This document shows positions 8,341 through 22,995 of a DNA stretch of 64,000 nucleotides, piece after piece. Below the pieces are notes generated by a model that saw only the letters and a list, made by a program, of their open reading frames with translations, was not told the origin of the DNA and searched no databases. Position numbers and translations under genes: made by a program. Origin of the DNA: an uncultured Anaeromyxobacter sp. GTDB taxonomy: Bacteria > Myxococcota > Myxococcia > Myxococcales > Anaeromyxobacteraceae. Position 1 is the first letter of the stretch; every line of letters begins with the position of its first letter. The stretch spans positions 186,001 through 250,000 of the forward strand of contig CAIOAK010000015.1 in NCBI GenBank assembly GCA_903855945.1, read 5' to 3'.

Positions 8341-9326
8341 CAGAGCTCCATCTGGGCGGATTCCCGGAGCGGTTCGGCGCCGAGCCCCTCCCGCCGCAGT
8401 TCCCGCGCGAGCGGCTCGGCGTGGCCGTGGAGGGTGAAGACGCGGGAGGCTCCGGTCGCCTTCGCGTAGCGGAGGAGCGACGGGAAGTCGGCGTGGTCGG
8501 AGAGCGGGAAGGAGGCGTCCACGCCCCCGAACCAGCGCGCTCCGTCGAGCGCCCAGCCGGTGAGGACCGCGGTGCGTCGCGGCCGGATCCGGGAGATCGC
8601 GGCGGACCGGCCGAGCTGGGGCGGCGCCACCACCACCTCCCCCTTCTCCGGCCCCTCCGCCCCGAGCAGCCGGACGTTGGGGAGCGGGACCCCCTGCGCC
8701 TCGTAGACCTCGTTCACGGCGTGGATGGTGGGATGGGCGCGGCACGGGTAGCCGAGCTCGCCGAAGTGCTTCAACACCTCCTGCGCCTTCCCGAGCGAGT
8801 AGCCGAGCAGCACGGGCGTGGCCCCGGCGTCCAGGGTCTCGTCCACGAAGCGGCGGACGGCGGCCAGGACCTCCTCCTTGGGAGGGAAGACGTAGCGCGG
8901 GAGGCCGAAGGTGGACTCCATGAGGAGCACGTCGCAGGGCATGACCTCGGCCGGCTCGGCGGTGCGGGTGGGCTCGGTGCAGAGGTCGCCCGTGTATCCC
9001 ACGGTGAGGCCGCCGGGCAGCGTGATCCGGATCTGGGCCGAACCGAGAACGTGACCGGCCGGGAAGAGCTCGAGGGTGAGCTCGCCCAGGCCGAAGGGGG
9101 TGCGGTAGTCGGCGGGGAGCACCTCGCCCGCCTTCCGGTCGCCCAGCCGGTGGCGCGCCAGCGCGGCGGTGGCCCGGGTGGCGATGGTCCGCTCGTGGCG
9201 CCCCAGGTGGTCGGCGTGGGCGTGGCTGACGAAGCCGCACGGGCGCCGCCGCCGGGCGTCCAGGTAGAGCCCGGTCCCGCGCACGCGGAGCTCGCCGGCG
9301 ACCAGATCGATGGGGGAGCGGCGCAC
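8337..9326 (-). CDS. metallo-beta-lactamase-fold exonuclease (CPSF/ligase-associated type)
   Basis: A 329-residue MBL-fold hydrolase with the metal motif HAHADHLGRH near residue 40, the GHVLGSAQI motif near 105, YTGD and the late SDHADF motif. This set is typical of mRNA 3'-end-processing-like and ligase-associated DNA exonucleases. The KEEVLAAVRRFVDETL and GYSLGKAQEVLK stretches match that family rather than lactamases or glyoxalase II. The GTG at 9326 is chosen because recognisable homology begins there (VRRSPIDLVAGEL); the longer frame to 9464 runs across the divergent DUF2442 remnant. It is coupled to the pseudouridine synthase by a GTGA overlap. Confidence 0.85.
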   Translation of the reverse strand: MRRSPIDLVAGELRVRGTGLYLDARRRRPCGFVSHAHADHLGRHERTIATRATAALARHRLGDRKAGEVLPADYRTPFGLGELTLELFPAGHVLGSAQIRITLPGGLTVGYTGDLCTEPTRTAEPAEVMPCDVLLMESTFGLPRYVFPPKEEVLAAVRRFVDETLDAGATPVLLGYSLGKAQEVLKHFGELGYPCRAHPTIHAVNEVYEAQGVPLPNVRLLGAEGPEKGEVVVAPPQLGRSAAISRIRPRRTAVLTGWALDGARWFGGVDASFPLSDHADFPSLLRYAKATGASRVFTLHGHAEPLARELRREGLGAEPLRESAQMELW

Positions 9327-9405
9327 GGACCGTGATCTATCAGGGGGGGCTGTCGGGGGCACGGACGGCTGGACCGCATTCCTCCGCTGGAACAGGGAGC
9401 CGGTC

Positions 9406-9545
9406 ATGAAGCTGGTGGATGTCGTCTCGGTCCGCGTCCTCGGCGGCTTCGAGGTCGAGCTCACGTTCGACGACGGGTTCTCGCGGACATCGACACCCAG
9501 GTCCTCCGGTACGGACTCACGCCGGCGGGATGGGAGGGGCGGTAG
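9406..9545 (+). pseudogene. DUF2442 gene remnant (internal deletion with frameshift)
   Basis: Reading from the ATG at 9406, MKLVDVVSVRVLGGFEVE and LTFDDGFSR match the start of DUF2442 proteins. Then the frame changes: from about 9483 a different frame reads ADIDTQVLRYGLTPAGWEGR and stops at 9543-9545, which matches the usual C terminus (the NGADI part). The roughly 30-residue middle of the family is missing. The simplest reading is a deletion that removed the centre and shifted the frame. DUF2442 proteins often pair with DUF4160 proteins; no partner is nearby. The end overlaps the convergent transporter gene by 29 bases. Confidence 0.6.
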
Positions 9546-10413
9546 CCCCCTGCCGGCGCGCCGCCAGCGCCCCGCCCACCTCCGCCACCACCACCGCGAG
9601 CAGGATGACGGCGCCGCCGGCGATGCCCATCGGCGGCAGCACCTCTCCGGTCACGAGGTGGGAGAAGACCGCGGCGGCGGGGGGCTCGAGCGCGTAGATG
9701 AGCGCGGCGCGAACCGCGCTCGTGCGCCGCTGGGCCCAGTTCATCACGAAGAAGGCCCCCACGGTCATGGCGAGCGCGGTGAAGAGGACGGTCCCGAGGA
9801 GCTCGCCCGACGGCACGAGGGCCATGGGCTCGAGCGGCAGGAGCAGGAGCGCGCCGGCGAAGGTGACGGCGATCTGGATGGCCGTCAGCGGGAGCAGGGA
9901 GTGGCGGCGGGAGAACTCGCTCGCCCAGGTGATCTGGAAGGCGTAGGCCAGCGCGCAGCCGAGCGTGAGCAGATCCCCGAACCGGACGCGCGCCGTGGCG
10001 TCCCCCCCGAAGGGTCGGGTGAGGAGGTAGAGCCCCACCACCGCGAGCGCCACCCCCGTCCAGGCCGACGCGCTCACGCGGCGGCGGTAGAGGAAGCGGG
10101 CGATGAGGGGCACCCCCACGACCGAGAGGCCGGTGATGAAGCCGGAGCGGGCCGGCGTGGTGTCGCGCAGCCCGTAGGTCTGCAGCGCGAAGCCGGCGAA
10201 CATGGAGAGCCCGAGGAGGGTCCCGTCGCGGAACAGTCCGGGCGTCACCCGGGTCCGTCGCCAGAGCCAGATCGCTCCGATGGCCGCGGTGGCCAGCCCG
10301 AAGCGCAGCACGAGGAAGACGGCCGGGCTCGTGCCAAGGTCGAGGACCCGCTTCACGAGCGTGAAGGTGGTTCCCCAGACGAGGGTGAGGAGGATGAGCG
10401 AGAGGTCGGCCAC
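9517..10413 (-). CDS. DMT-family (EamA) membrane exporter
   Basis: 298 residues with ten hydrophobic segments in two repeats of five, the EamA/RhaT architecture of drug/metabolite transporters. The opening LLLTLVWGTTFTLVKRVLDL-like segment and RFGLATAA, and the second-repeat MTVGAFFVMNWAQRRTSAVRAALI with LEPPAAAV, are family-typical. The substrate cannot be inferred. It starts nine bases after the terC stop and is the last gene of the etf cluster. Confidence 0.9.
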   Translation of the reverse strand: MADLSLILLTLVWGTTFTLVKRVLDLGTSPAVFLVLRFGLATAAIGAIWLWRRTRVTPGLFRDGTLLGLSMFAGFALQTYGLRDTTPARSGFITGLSVVGVPLIARFLYRRRVSASAWTGVALAVVGLYLLTRPFGGDATARVRFGDLLTLGCALAYAFQITWASEFSRRHSLLPLTAIQIAVTFAGALLLLPLEPMALVPSGELLGTVLFTALAMTVGAFFVMNWAQRRTSAVRAALIYALEPPAAAVFSHLVTGEVLPPMGIAGGAVILLAVVVAEVGGALAARRQGATAPPIPPA

Positions 10414-10422
10414 GGCGGCGCG

Positions 10423-11220
10423 CTAGAGATCGAACTCCAGCTGCTCCTTGGCCGTCTTCCTCGCCTGTGGATCGTCCTCGAACCGATGGTGCAGGTGCAC
10501 CGGGGCCTCGGCCTTCCGGCGCAGCCGGAGGTTCAGCATCTCCACCCCGAGCGAGAAGGCCATGGCGAAGTAGACGTAGCCGCGCGGGATGTGGTGCTCG
10601 AAGGCCTCCACCGTGAGCATCACGCCGATGAGGATGAGGAAGGCGAGCGCCAGCATCTTCACGGTGGGGTGCTCCTCCACGAAGCGCCCGATGGGGCCGG
10701 CGAAGGCGAGCATCACCCCCACCGCGAGCACCATGGCCGCCACCATCACCTGGAGGTGCTGCGCCATCCCCACCGCGGTGATCACCGAGTCGAGCGAGAA
10801 GACGATGTCGAGCAGCGCGATCTGGAGGATGGTCCAGCCGAAGGTCGCGCGACCTCCGCCCGACGGACCGGATGCCTCGTGCGCCGACTCCAGCTTGTCG
10901 TGGATCTCGAAGGTGGCCTTGCCGACGAGGAAGATGCCGCCCGCGGCCAGGATGAGGTCGCGCCCGCTGATCCCCTGCCCGAAGATCCGGAAGAGGTCGG
11001 CGGTGAGCCCCATGAGCCAGGAGATCGCGAGGAGGAGCAGGAGACGCGTCCCGAGCGCCGCGGCGAGGCCGAGCCTCCGGGCCAGCGCCTGCTTCTCCCG
11101 CGGCAGCTTCCCCGCCAGGATGGTGAGGAAGACGATGTTGTCGATGCCGAGGACGATCTCCATCGCCGAGAGCGTGGCGAGGGAGATCCAGGTCTCCGGC
11201 TGGCTCCAGATGGCGAGCAT
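10423..11220 (-). CDS. TerC-family integral membrane protein
   Basis: 265 residues with seven or so hydrophobic segments. The membrane aspartates characteristic of TerC are present in GIDNIVFL and FSLDSV, together with the helix GRFVEEHPTVKMLALAFL. TerC proteins are linked to tellurite resistance and, in bacteria studied more recently, to manganese export during protein secretion; which applies here is unknown. The C-terminal tail is His/charged-rich. Nine bases separate it from the upstream MBL gene. Confidence 0.92.
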   Translation of the reverse strand: MLAIWSQPETWISLATLSAMEIVLGIDNIVFLTILAGKLPREKQALARRLGLAAALGTRLLLLLAISWLMGLTADLFRIFGQGISGRDLILAAGGIFLVGKATFEIHDKLESAHEASGPSGGGRATFGWTILQIALLDIVFSLDSVITAVGMAQHLQVMVAAMVLAVGVMLAFAGPIGRFVEEHPTVKMLALAFLILIGVMLTVEAFEHHIPRGYVYFAMAFSLGVEMLNLRLRRKAEAPVHLHHRFEDDPQARKTAKEQLEFDL

Positions 11221-11229
11221 CCAGGGAAC

Positions 11230-12228
11230 CTAACGCAGCAGGAAGCGGATCGCCTCGCCCCCGCCCTCCCGCTCCACCTCCCCGCGCGCCTCGAGCACCT
11301 CCAGGTTGGCGATCGTCTCCGACACGGTGAGGAACATGGCCGCGGCCGGTGCGCGGGGGAAGAGCGCGGTGGTGACCTCCCAGGCGGTGAGCGGCGCGCG
11401 CCGGAGCTCCTCGCGGATGCGCATCTGCCGCTTCCCGTAGAAGCCGAGGAGCCGGTCGATGACGGCCCGGTGGTCGCCGAACGGGGTGGCGTGGCCGGGC
11501 AGGACGGTGTCCACCTCGAGGGCGCGGAGCCGGGCCACCGAATCCATGTAGGCGACGAGCGGGCGCCACGCCTCACCGCCCGATCCGAGCTCGAGGAGCG
11601 GGTTGGGCGAGACGTGCTCCAGCAGGTGGTCGTCGGAGAGGAAGAGCCGGTGCTCCCGCTCGTAGAGGCAGACGAGCCCCGGGGTGTGTCCAGGCATGTG
11701 CATCGGCTCGAGGGTGACGTGGCGCATGCGGAGCGGCTCGCCCATGTCGAGCGGCTCCACCCGCGGGATGCGCCGGGCCTTCGTGAATCCCTCCCTCACC
11801 TGTCGCCAGGCCTCCCCCATCACCTCGAGGGGCACTCCCAGCCGCTGGAAGAGGGAGGCGTAGGCCGGGACCTCGTCGATCCAGCGGGGGTACCCCTCCG
11901 CCATCTTGGGGATGTCGCGCGGGTGGGCGTGGACCGGGACCGGGTGGCCGGCCTGCTCGAGGAGCGCCGCGGCGCCGCCGTAGTGGTCGATGTGGCCGTG
12001 GGATACGACGATGCGCCGGACGTCGCGCGGCGAGCGTCCGATGCGCCGGAGCCCCTCCGCCATCGCGGCCTGGGCCTCCGGCGACCCCAGCCCGGAGTCG
12101 AAGAGGAGGAGCCCTCCGTCCCGGTCCTCGATGGCGTAGGCGTTCACCGGGCCGCCGGCCTCGAGGAACGGGATGGGGATGGAGATCCGGTGGATCCCCA
12201 GCGCGGAGAGGTCCGCCTCCGCGATCAC
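11230..12228 (-). CDS. MBL-fold metallo-hydrolase
   Basis: 332 residues. The zinc motif is [10 protein letters not shown] near residue 80, followed by the MPGHTPG third histidine and the SDDHLLEHV and LPGHATPFG motifs. A winged-helix-like tail after residue 260 ([33 protein letters not shown]) resembles the LACTB2/BLACT domain. Activity is likely thioester, phosphoester or lactone hydrolysis; not determinable. The GTG start at 12228 overlaps the etfA stop (GTGA), so the true gene is much shorter than the open frame, which continues antisense to nothing through etfA and etfB. Confidence 0.9.
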   Translation of the reverse strand: MIAEADLSALGIHRISIPIPFLEAGGPVNAYAIEDRDGGLLLFDSGLGSPEAQAAMAEGLRRIGRSPRDVRRIVVSHGHIDHYGGAAALLEQAGHPVPVHAHPRDIPKMAEGYPRWIDEVPAYASLFQRLGVPLEVMGEAWRQVREGFTKARRIPRVEPLDMGEPLRMRHVTLEPMHMPGHTPGLVCLYEREHRLFLSDDHLLEHVSPNPLLELGSGGEAWRPLVAYMDSVARLRALEVDTVLPGHATPFGDHRAVIDRLLGFYGKRQMRIREELRRAPLTAWEVTTALFPRAPAAAMFLTVSETIANLEVLEARGEVEREGGGEAIRFLLR

Positions 12229-13190
12229 GATCCCTTGCCGGCCTTGATCTTCTCGACGAGCTCGGGAACCGCCTTGAAGAGATCGGCGACCAGGCCGTAG
12301 TCGGCGAGCTGGAACACCGGGGCCTCGGAGTCCTTGTTGATGGCCACGATGACCTTCGAGCCCTTCATCCCGGCGAGGTGCTGGATGGCGCCGGAGATCC
12401 CCGCCGCCACGTAGAGCTCGGGGGCCACCACCTTGCCCGTCTGCCCCACCTGCCAGTCGTTCGGGACCCAGCCGGCGTCCACCGCAGCGCGGCTCGCGCC
12501 GACCGCGGCGCCGAGCAGGTCGGCCAGCTCCTCGAGGGGCTTGAAGTCGCCCTTCGTGCCGCGCCCGCCCGCCACCACCACGCGGGCCTCGGTGAGCTCG
12601 GGGCGCTCGCTCTTCACCTCCTTGAACTCGACGAAGCGCGTGGGCAACGCGCCGGGGTCGGCGACGGCCACCGCCTTCACCTCTCCGGCGGCGCCCTTCG
12701 CGGCGGCCGGGAACTCGGTGGGACGCACGGTGAATGCCTTCACCGGCGTGGTCAGGTCCACCTCGGCGAGCACGTTCCCGGCCCACATCGGGCGCTGGAA
12801 GGTCACCGCCGCTCCCGACCCGCCGAACCCGAGCACCTCGGTGGCGCAGGCGGCGCCCATCCTGGCGGCGACCCGCGGCACGAGGTCCTTGCCGAAGGCC
12901 GTGGCGGCGGCGCCCACGAAGCCCGCGCCCACCTCCTTCGCGATCCCCGCCACCACCGGCGCGAACGCCTCGGCGAGGTAGTGCGTGAGGCCGGCCGAGT
13001 CGGCGGCGTGCACGGTGACGCCGTACCCGGCGAGCTCCGTGGAGAGCCCACCCAGGTCCTTGCCCAGCAAGGCGACGTGGACCTTGCCGCCGGTCCGCCC
13101 GGCCAGCACCTGCCCGGCGGCGATGGCGTGCAGCGTGGCCTTCCGGAGGTGACCACCCGACTGCTCCGCGACGATGAGGACGTTCTGCAT
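12225..13190 (-). CDS. etfA: electron transfer flavoprotein subunit alpha
   Basis: EtfA holds FAD and, with EtfB, carries electrons from acyl-CoA dehydrogenases to the membrane quinone pool. 321 residues. The C-terminal FAD domain has [20 protein letters not shown], then [22 protein letters not shown], both diagnostic. The N-terminal half starts with [16 protein letters not shown]. It follows etfB by nine bases and overlaps the MBL gene by four. Confidence 0.97.
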   Translation of the reverse strand: MQNVLIVAEQSGGHLRKATLHAIAAGQVLAGRTGGKVHVALLGKDLGGLSTELAGYGVTVHAADSAGLTHYLAEAFAPVVAGIAKEVGAGFVGAAATAFGKDLVPRVAARMGAACATEVLGFGGSGAAVTFQRPMWAGNVLAEVDLTTPVKAFTVRPTEFPAAAKGAAGEVKAVAVADPGALPTRFVEFKEVKSERPELTEARVVVAGGRGTKGDFKPLEELADLLGAAVGASRAAVDAGWVPNDWQVGQTGKVVAPELYVAAGISGAIQHLAGMKGSKVIVAINKDSEAPVFQLADYGLVADLFKAVPELVEKIKAGKGS

Positions 13191-13199
13191 GGCGTTCTC

Positions 13200-14003
13200 C
13201 TAGAGGACCTTGGCCTCGCCCTTCAGCTTGGCGTAGAGCTCGGGGACGTCGGCCACCTTCAGGCCGCCCTGCCGCTTCGGGGGCTCCGACAGCTTCTTCA
13301 CCGCCACCTTCGGCGCCAGGTCCACCCCCAGGGACGCGGCCACGATCTCCTCCACCGGCTTCTTCTTCGCCTTCATGATGCCCGGCAGCGACGCGAAGCG
13401 CGGCTTGTTGAGGCGCAGGTCGCAGGTGACGATCGCGGGCAGCGAGACGTCTACGGTCACGAGCCCGCCGTCCACCTCCCGCACCACGCGGAGCGACTTG
13501 CCGTCGGCCGCGAGGACCACGCCCGGCTGCTTCTTCTGCTCCGCCTCGCTCTCCAGGCTCTCCGTCTTGGACGCGAAGGTGGCCTGCCCGAGACCGCGAC
13601 GCTCGGCCAGGTACTGCCCGACCTGGTTCTGGTCGTCGTCGATCGACTGCTTGCCGAGCAGGACCAGGTCCGGCTTCTCCTTCTCGAACAGCTTGTCGAG
13701 GATGGCCGAGACGACGAACGGGTCGAGCGGGCCGTCGTGCTTCACCAGGATGCCCCGGTCGGCGCCCATCGCCAGCGCGGCCCGGATCTCGGTCATCGAC
13801 TTGTCGGCCCCGATGCTCGCGACCACCACCTCGCCCCCGTGCTTCTCCTTGAGCCGCAGCGCTTCCTCGACCGCGATCTCGTCGAACGGGTTCATCTTGT
13901 AGTTCACGCCGTCGGTCACGATTCCCGTGCCGTCCGGCTTCACCTTGATCTTCGACTCGGGGTCCTCGACGCGCTTCGCCGTGACCAGGATCTTGAGGGG
14001 CAT
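13200..14003 (-). CDS. etfB: electron transfer flavoprotein subunit beta
   Basis: 267 residues, the normal EtfB length. Matches include the opening [19 protein letters not shown], the [16 protein letters not shown] motif and [19 protein letters not shown], where AMP-binding residues lie in related proteins. It is the first gene of its cluster, with a strong AAGGAG Shine-Dalgarno five bases before the ATG. The cluster lacks an acyl-CoA dehydrogenase or ETF-quinone oxidoreductase, so the partners are encoded elsewhere. Confidence 0.97.
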   Translation of the reverse strand: MPLKILVTAKRVEDPESKIKVKPDGTGIVTDGVNYKMNPFDEIAVEEALRLKEKHGGEVVVASIGADKSMTEIRAALAMGADRGILVKHDGPLDPFVVSAILDKLFEKEKPDLVLLGKQSIDDDQNQVGQYLAERRGLGQATFASKTESLESEAEQKKQPGVVLAADGKSLRVVREVDGGLVTVDVSLPAIVTCDLRLNKPRFASLPGIMKAKKKPVEEIVAASLGVDLAPKVAVKKLSEPPKRQGGLKVADVPELYAKLKGEAKVL

Positions 14004-14040
14004 GCTCGCTCCTTGACTCTAGAATCAACCGGGGAGAAGA

Positions 14041-14070
14041 AACCTAGCCGACAGGCTCCCGCCCTGGCAA
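14041..14070 (-). promoter_or_regulatory. candidate sigma-70-type promoter for etfBA
   Basis: On the minus strand TTGCCA (-35) and TAGGTT (-10) are separated by 18 bases, about 38 bases before the etfB start. The match is moderate. It lies in the only gap available for an etf promoter. Confidence 0.4.
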
Positions 14071-14090
14071 CCCCCTTTCGACTCGGAGCG

Positions 14091-19175
<5,085 letters not shown>

Positions 19176-19179
<4 letters not shown>

Positions 19180-20096
19180 CGCTCCATCTCCGACGAGAGC
19201 AGGCCCAGCGCGATGGAGAGGAGCTTGTCCTCGGCCCGCTCCACCCGGGAGGGGATGAGGACCGGGACGCGCGCCCCCTCGATGACGTGGGCCACGGGCT
19301 TCCCGGCCAGCCAGGAGAAGGCCTTCCCCAGGAGGTTTCCGGCCTCGATGGTGGGGACGAGCAGCACGTCGGCCCGCCCGGCGAGCGGATGCTCGATGCC
19401 CTTGGCCCGGGCGGCCCAGGGGAACAGCGCGTTGTCGAGCGCCAGCGGCCCCACCACCTCGCAGCCCTCGATCTCGCCGCGTGCGGCCATCTCGGCGAGC
19501 GCGCGGGCCTCGCCGGTGTGGGGCATGGCCTCGGTGGGGGTCTCCACGGCGCAGAGGACCGCCACCACCGGCCGCTCGAAGCCGAGCCGGTGGAAGACCC
19601 GCACGGCGTTCTCCAGGATGGACCGCTTCTCGACGAGCCCCGGAGCGACGTTCACGCCCCCGTCGGTGATCCCCACCACGCGGCGGGGCTGCGCGGCCGG
19701 GTGCTCGCTCACCATCACGTCGGAGAGGATGCGCCCCGTGCGCAGGCCGTGGGCCCGGTCGAGCACCGCGCGGAGCAGGTCGCCGGTGGGCAGCCGCCCC
19801 TTCAAGAGCATCGACGCCTCTCCGGCCCGGATCCGCTCCACGGCGAGCGCGGCGGCCCGCCGGTCGTCCGGCTCGTGCACGATCTCGTGGTGGGACGGGT
19901 CCTCCTCCAGCTTCCAGAGCCGCTCCACGAGCCTGTCCCGATCGCCCAGGAGGAGCCCGGTGGCGATCCCGCGCCGGCGCGCCGCGACCACCGCCGCGAG
20001 CGCGGTCTCGCTCTCGGCGGCCGGGACGGCCACCACCCGGGGACCGAACGCGCGGGCGCGTACCACCAGCTCCTCGAGGGTGTGGACGGGTTCCAA
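19176..20096 (-). CDS. ptb: phosphate butyryltransferase
   Basis: 306 residues of the phosphate acetyl/butyryltransferase family, exchanging CoA for phosphate on butyryl-CoA. Typical elements are LLKGRLPTGDLLRAVL, GITDGGVNVAPGLVEKRSIL and the C-terminal ADVLLVPTIEAGNLLGKAF. It is immediately upstream of buk with overlapping stop and start. The upstream neighbour nine bases away is a TAXI-type solute-binding protein, suggesting the three genes are cotranscribed and possibly handle an imported organic acid. Confidence 0.95.
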
Positions 20097-20105
20097 CCGA
20101 TTCCC

Positions 20106-21446
20106 TCAGTGGAGCTCGATCTTCCTGCGCAGCAGGTAGATCGCGTTCAGCATCTCGAAGTAGTGGGACTCCTCCCCGACCGGGACGCCGGCCCGGACGG
20201 CGTGGAGGTTGATGCCGTCCAGCCGCTTCCAGATCGCGTCCTTCTCCTCGTCGGTCAGCTTCCGGGAGGAGAGGAGCTCGTCGATCTCGAGGAGCTCCTG
20301 GTAGTGCGGACGTTCCTCCACGATGAACCGCAGCCTCCGGAGGTGCAGGTTGAGCTTCGAGAGCGGGTAGAAGATCGCGATCAGGGTGAGCAGCAGGACC
20401 CAGGCACGGTCGAAGAAGCCGGCGATCCAGAACGGCAGGTACCGCATGATCGTGGGCGGCCCGTAGTCGTAGAACTTGGACGCCACGGGGCTGATGGGGA
20501 TGAGCGGGTCCACGTAGGCCGGGAACTCGTTGCGCCGGGAGAAGAACAGGTCGTCCGAGCTCCGGTTCATCTCCTTGATCGACACGAGCAGCGCCAGCTG
20601 CATGTCCGGGTGCATGGTCCGCTTCACGACCACGCTCGTGGTGGTGGTCACGAGCGACACGTCCCGGGCGGGGACCGGCGGGTAGATGTCGAGCGAGCCG
20701 GCCGGGAGCGTCACCGCGTCGAAGGAGTTGAACTTCTTCTCGAAGGCCGCGGCGTTCTCGAAGGCGTAGAGCCCGATCCCGGGCGACCGCATCAGCTTCT
20801 GGACGATGGGCTCCGTCACGCTCGCCACCAGGATGAAGGCGTCGAGCCGCCCCTCCAGCAGGCCCTTCTCCCCCTCCGGGAATCCGTCCGGGACGAAGTT
20901 TCCGCCCTGCGCGACGTCGATGCCGTAGCCCGCCAGGAGCATCTTCCCGATCAGGTACGACCCGCTCCGCACGGGGCCCAGCCCGACGCGGTGGCCGGCC
21001 AGCGCGCGGAGGTCCTTCAGGACGGCGATCCGGTCGGTCCGGTGGAAGATCCAGACCGGGTCGTAGGAGATGCTGCCCAGGGACACGACCTCCTTCCGCT
21101 GGGCGTCGGAGAGGGCCAGCCCGTAGGCGAACGCCGCGTTGACCGGGTCGGCGGGGTCCACCAGCCGGTCGATGTTCTCGGCCGCCCCGGAGGTGGTGAC
21201 GACGGCGCCGTGCAGCCCCTTCGCGTCCAGGTAACGGACGGCCAGCTCCCCGTACTGGTGCCAGTCGGAATTCGGGTAGGCCGTCGCGATGGTGATGTTC
21301 CGGTCGGGGAACGGATCGAGGTAGGCCACCACCCCGCCGAGGCAGGCCAGGAACGCGACGAGGAGCAGCTTCGACTCGCGGGCCTGGGCCGCGATGGCCC
21401 GCAGCTCGTCCCGCACGGCGATGACGACGTAGCTCCACAGGGTCAT
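20106..21446 (-). CDS. TAXI-type TRAP transporter solute-binding protein, membrane anchored
   Basis: 446 residues. An N-terminal hydrophobic segment (about 32-50) precedes a TAXI-like periplasmic domain: NITIATAYPNSDWHQYGE, GHRVGLGPVRSGSYLIGKML and DAFILVASVTEP. A second hydrophobic segment around residue 355-375 (DRAWVLLLTLIAIFYPL) is followed by about 80 cytoplasmic residues. Normal TAXI receptors are soluble or lipid-anchored with no C-terminal membrane span. No DctM-type permease gene is adjacent. It may thus be a sensor or anchored receptor rather than a classic transporter part. The ATG at 21446 is chosen ahead of the longer frame. Confidence 0.85.
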   Translation of the reverse strand: MTLWSYVVIAVRDELRAIAAQARESKLLLVAFLACLGGVVAYLDPFPDRNITIATAYPNSDWHQYGELAVRYLDAKGLHGAVVTTSGAAENIDRLVDPADPVNAAFAYGLALSDAQRKEVVSLGSISYDPVWIFHRTDRIAVLKDLRALAGHRVGLGPVRSGSYLIGKMLLAGYGIDVAQGGNFVPDGFPEGEKGLLEGRLDAFILVASVTEPIVQKLMRSPGIGLYAFENAAAFEKKFNSFDAVTLPAGSLDIYPPVPARDVSLVTTTTSVVVKRTMHPDMQLALLVSIKEMNRSSDDLFFSRRNEFPAYVDPLIPISPVASKFYDYGPPTIMRYLPFWIAGFFDRAWVLLLTLIAIFYPLSKLNLHLRRLRFIVEERPHYQELLEIDELLSSRKLTDEEKDAIWKRLDGINLHAVRAGVPVGEESHYFEMLNAIYLLRRKIELH

Positions 21447-21522
21447 CGGGGCACCGGCGCGAACGTACCACGGCGCCCTTGCCCGGGAAGGGCCGAAAGG
21501 GGAGGATCCGTCGAGGGACACC

Positions 21523-22842
21523 ATGCCCACACTCGATCCGTCCCGCCGCTTCCACCCGGCCAGCGCTCCCGACTACGTCCCGGTCGAGCCGCTGCGCGGC
21601 CTCCAGCTCGAGCGGCTGAAGCGCACGGTGCGCCGCGCCCACGACCGGGTCCCGCTCTTCCGGTCCCGCTGCGCCGAGCGGGGCGTGTCCCCGGACGATC
21701 TCGCGACGCTCGAGGACCTGGCGCGCTTCCCCTTCAGCGTGGGCACCGACCTGCGGGACGCCTATCCCTTCGGCCTGCTGGCCAGCCCGATGGAGGAGGT
21801 GGCGCGGCTGCACGCCTCCACCGGCAGCGGCGGGAATCCCACCGTGGTCGCCTACACCCGGAGTGACCTGGAGGCCTGGACGCAGGCGCTGGTTCGATGC
21901 CTGGCCTCCTGCGGGCTGGGGCCGGGCGAGGTGGTGCACAACGCCTTCGGGTACGGCCTGCTCACCGGCGGGCTGGGCACCCACTACGGCGCCGAGGCGC
22001 TCGGGGCCACGGTGATCCCGGTCTCGGGCGGGAACACCGACCGGCAGATCGCCATCCTCCGCGACTTCGGCGTCACCGCCATCTGCTGCACCCCGAGCTA
22101 CTTCGTCCACGTGGTGGAGCGGGCCCGGGAACTGGGCGCCGACTTCTCCCGGCTGCGAACCGGCATCTTCGGGGCCGAACCCTGGAGCGAGGCGATGCGG
22201 CGGCGGATCGAGGCCGACACCGGCATCGCCGCCTTCGACCTCTACGGCGTGTCGGAGGTGGCCGGGCCTGGCGTGGCGGTGGAGTGCTTCGCCCGGTCGG
22301 GGCTGCACGTCCTCGAGGACCACGTCTATCCGGAGATCGTCGATCCCGCCTCCGGCGAGGTGCTCCCGGACGGCGTCGAGGGGGAACTCGTCCTCACCAC
22401 CCTCTCCCGGGACGCCATGCCGATGATCCGCTACCGGACCCGCGACCTGACCGCCATGGTCCCCGAGCCCTGCGCCTGCGGCCGGACGCTGCGCCGCATC
22501 CGTCGCATCGCGCGCCGCTCCGACGACGTGCTCATCGTGCGGGGCGTGAGCGTCTTCCCGGGGCAGGTGGAGGCCGCGATCCTCGCCGTGGAGGGGACCC
22601 TCCCCCACTTCCAGATCGTGCTCCGCCGCGAGAAGGGGCTCGACGAGATGGAGGTCCGGGTGGAGGTGACGCCGGCGGTCTTCTCCGATCAGATCGGTTC
22701 CCTGGAGGCGCTGCGCCAGAAGCTCGCCCAGTCGCTCGAGCACCGGCTCGGACTCCGCGCCCGCGTCTCCCTCGTCGGCCCCCGCACGCTGCAGCGCAGC
22801 GAGGGGCGTGCGCAGCGCGTGCTCGACGAGCGCAAGATGTGA
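21523..22842 (+). CDS. paaK: phenylacetate-CoA ligase family protein
   Basis: An ANL-superfamily adenylate-forming ligase, 439 residues. The phosphate-binding loop is STGSGGNPTVV near residue 105, DLYGVSEVAGPGVAVEC holds the adenine-binding motif, and MIRYRTRDLT is the conserved A8-like region. The Cys pair in PCACGRTLRR is typical of PaaK. It activates phenylacetate or a similar aryl acid to the CoA thioester. No other phenylacetate-pathway gene is present in the window, so the substrate is open. Divergent from the TAXI gene. Confidence 0.9.
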   Translation: MPTLDPSRRFHPASAPDYVPVEPLRGLQLERLKRTVRRAHDRVPLFRSRCAERGVSPDDLATLEDLARFPFSVGTDLRDAYPFGLLASPMEEVARLHASTGSGGNPTVVAYTRSDLEAWTQALVRCLASCGLGPGEVVHNAFGYGLLTGGLGTHYGAEALGATVIPVSGGNTDRQIAILRDFGVTAICCTPSYFVHVVERARELGADFSRLRTGIFGAEPWSEAMRRRIEADTGIAAFDLYGVSEVAGPGVAVECFARSGLHVLEDHVYPEIVDPASGEVLPDGVEGELVLTTLSRDAMPMIRYRTRDLTAMVPEPCACGRTLRRIRRIARRSDDVLIVRGVSVFPGQVEAAILAVEGTLPHFQIVLRREKGLDEMEVRVEVTPAVFSDQIGSLEALRQKLAQSLEHRLGLRARVSLVGPRTLQRSEGRAQRVLDERKM

Positions 22843-22902
22843 CGCGCAGCGTCGAATGACGCGCCCCGCCGTGAGAATCCTTCATCCGGCCCCCTTCCCG
22901 GC

Positions 22903-22931
22903 TTGACACCAACGGGGCGGGGGGCAAGAAA
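22903..22931 (+). promoter_or_regulatory. candidate promoter of the lipase-fadL genes
   Basis: A perfect -35 TTGACA, a 17-base spacer and AAGAAA as a weak -10. It lies about 65 bases upstream of the lipoprotein start in the only gap before this two-gene unit. Confidence 0.5.
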
Positions 22932-22995
22932 GGACGGATCGCGTGCTCCACGCCGCGCGTCCGATCCGGGTTCACCCAACGTAACTGGAGGCAGC

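Noticed and set aside
9406-9545. A functional DUF2442 protein
   Set aside because: The middle third of the family is missing and the two halves are in different frames.
9310-12300. A very long plus-strand open frame opposite the transporter, terC and MBL genes
   Set aside because: It is an antisense reading of real genes, dominated by Glu, Arg, Gly and His. The opposite strand encodes recognisable families.
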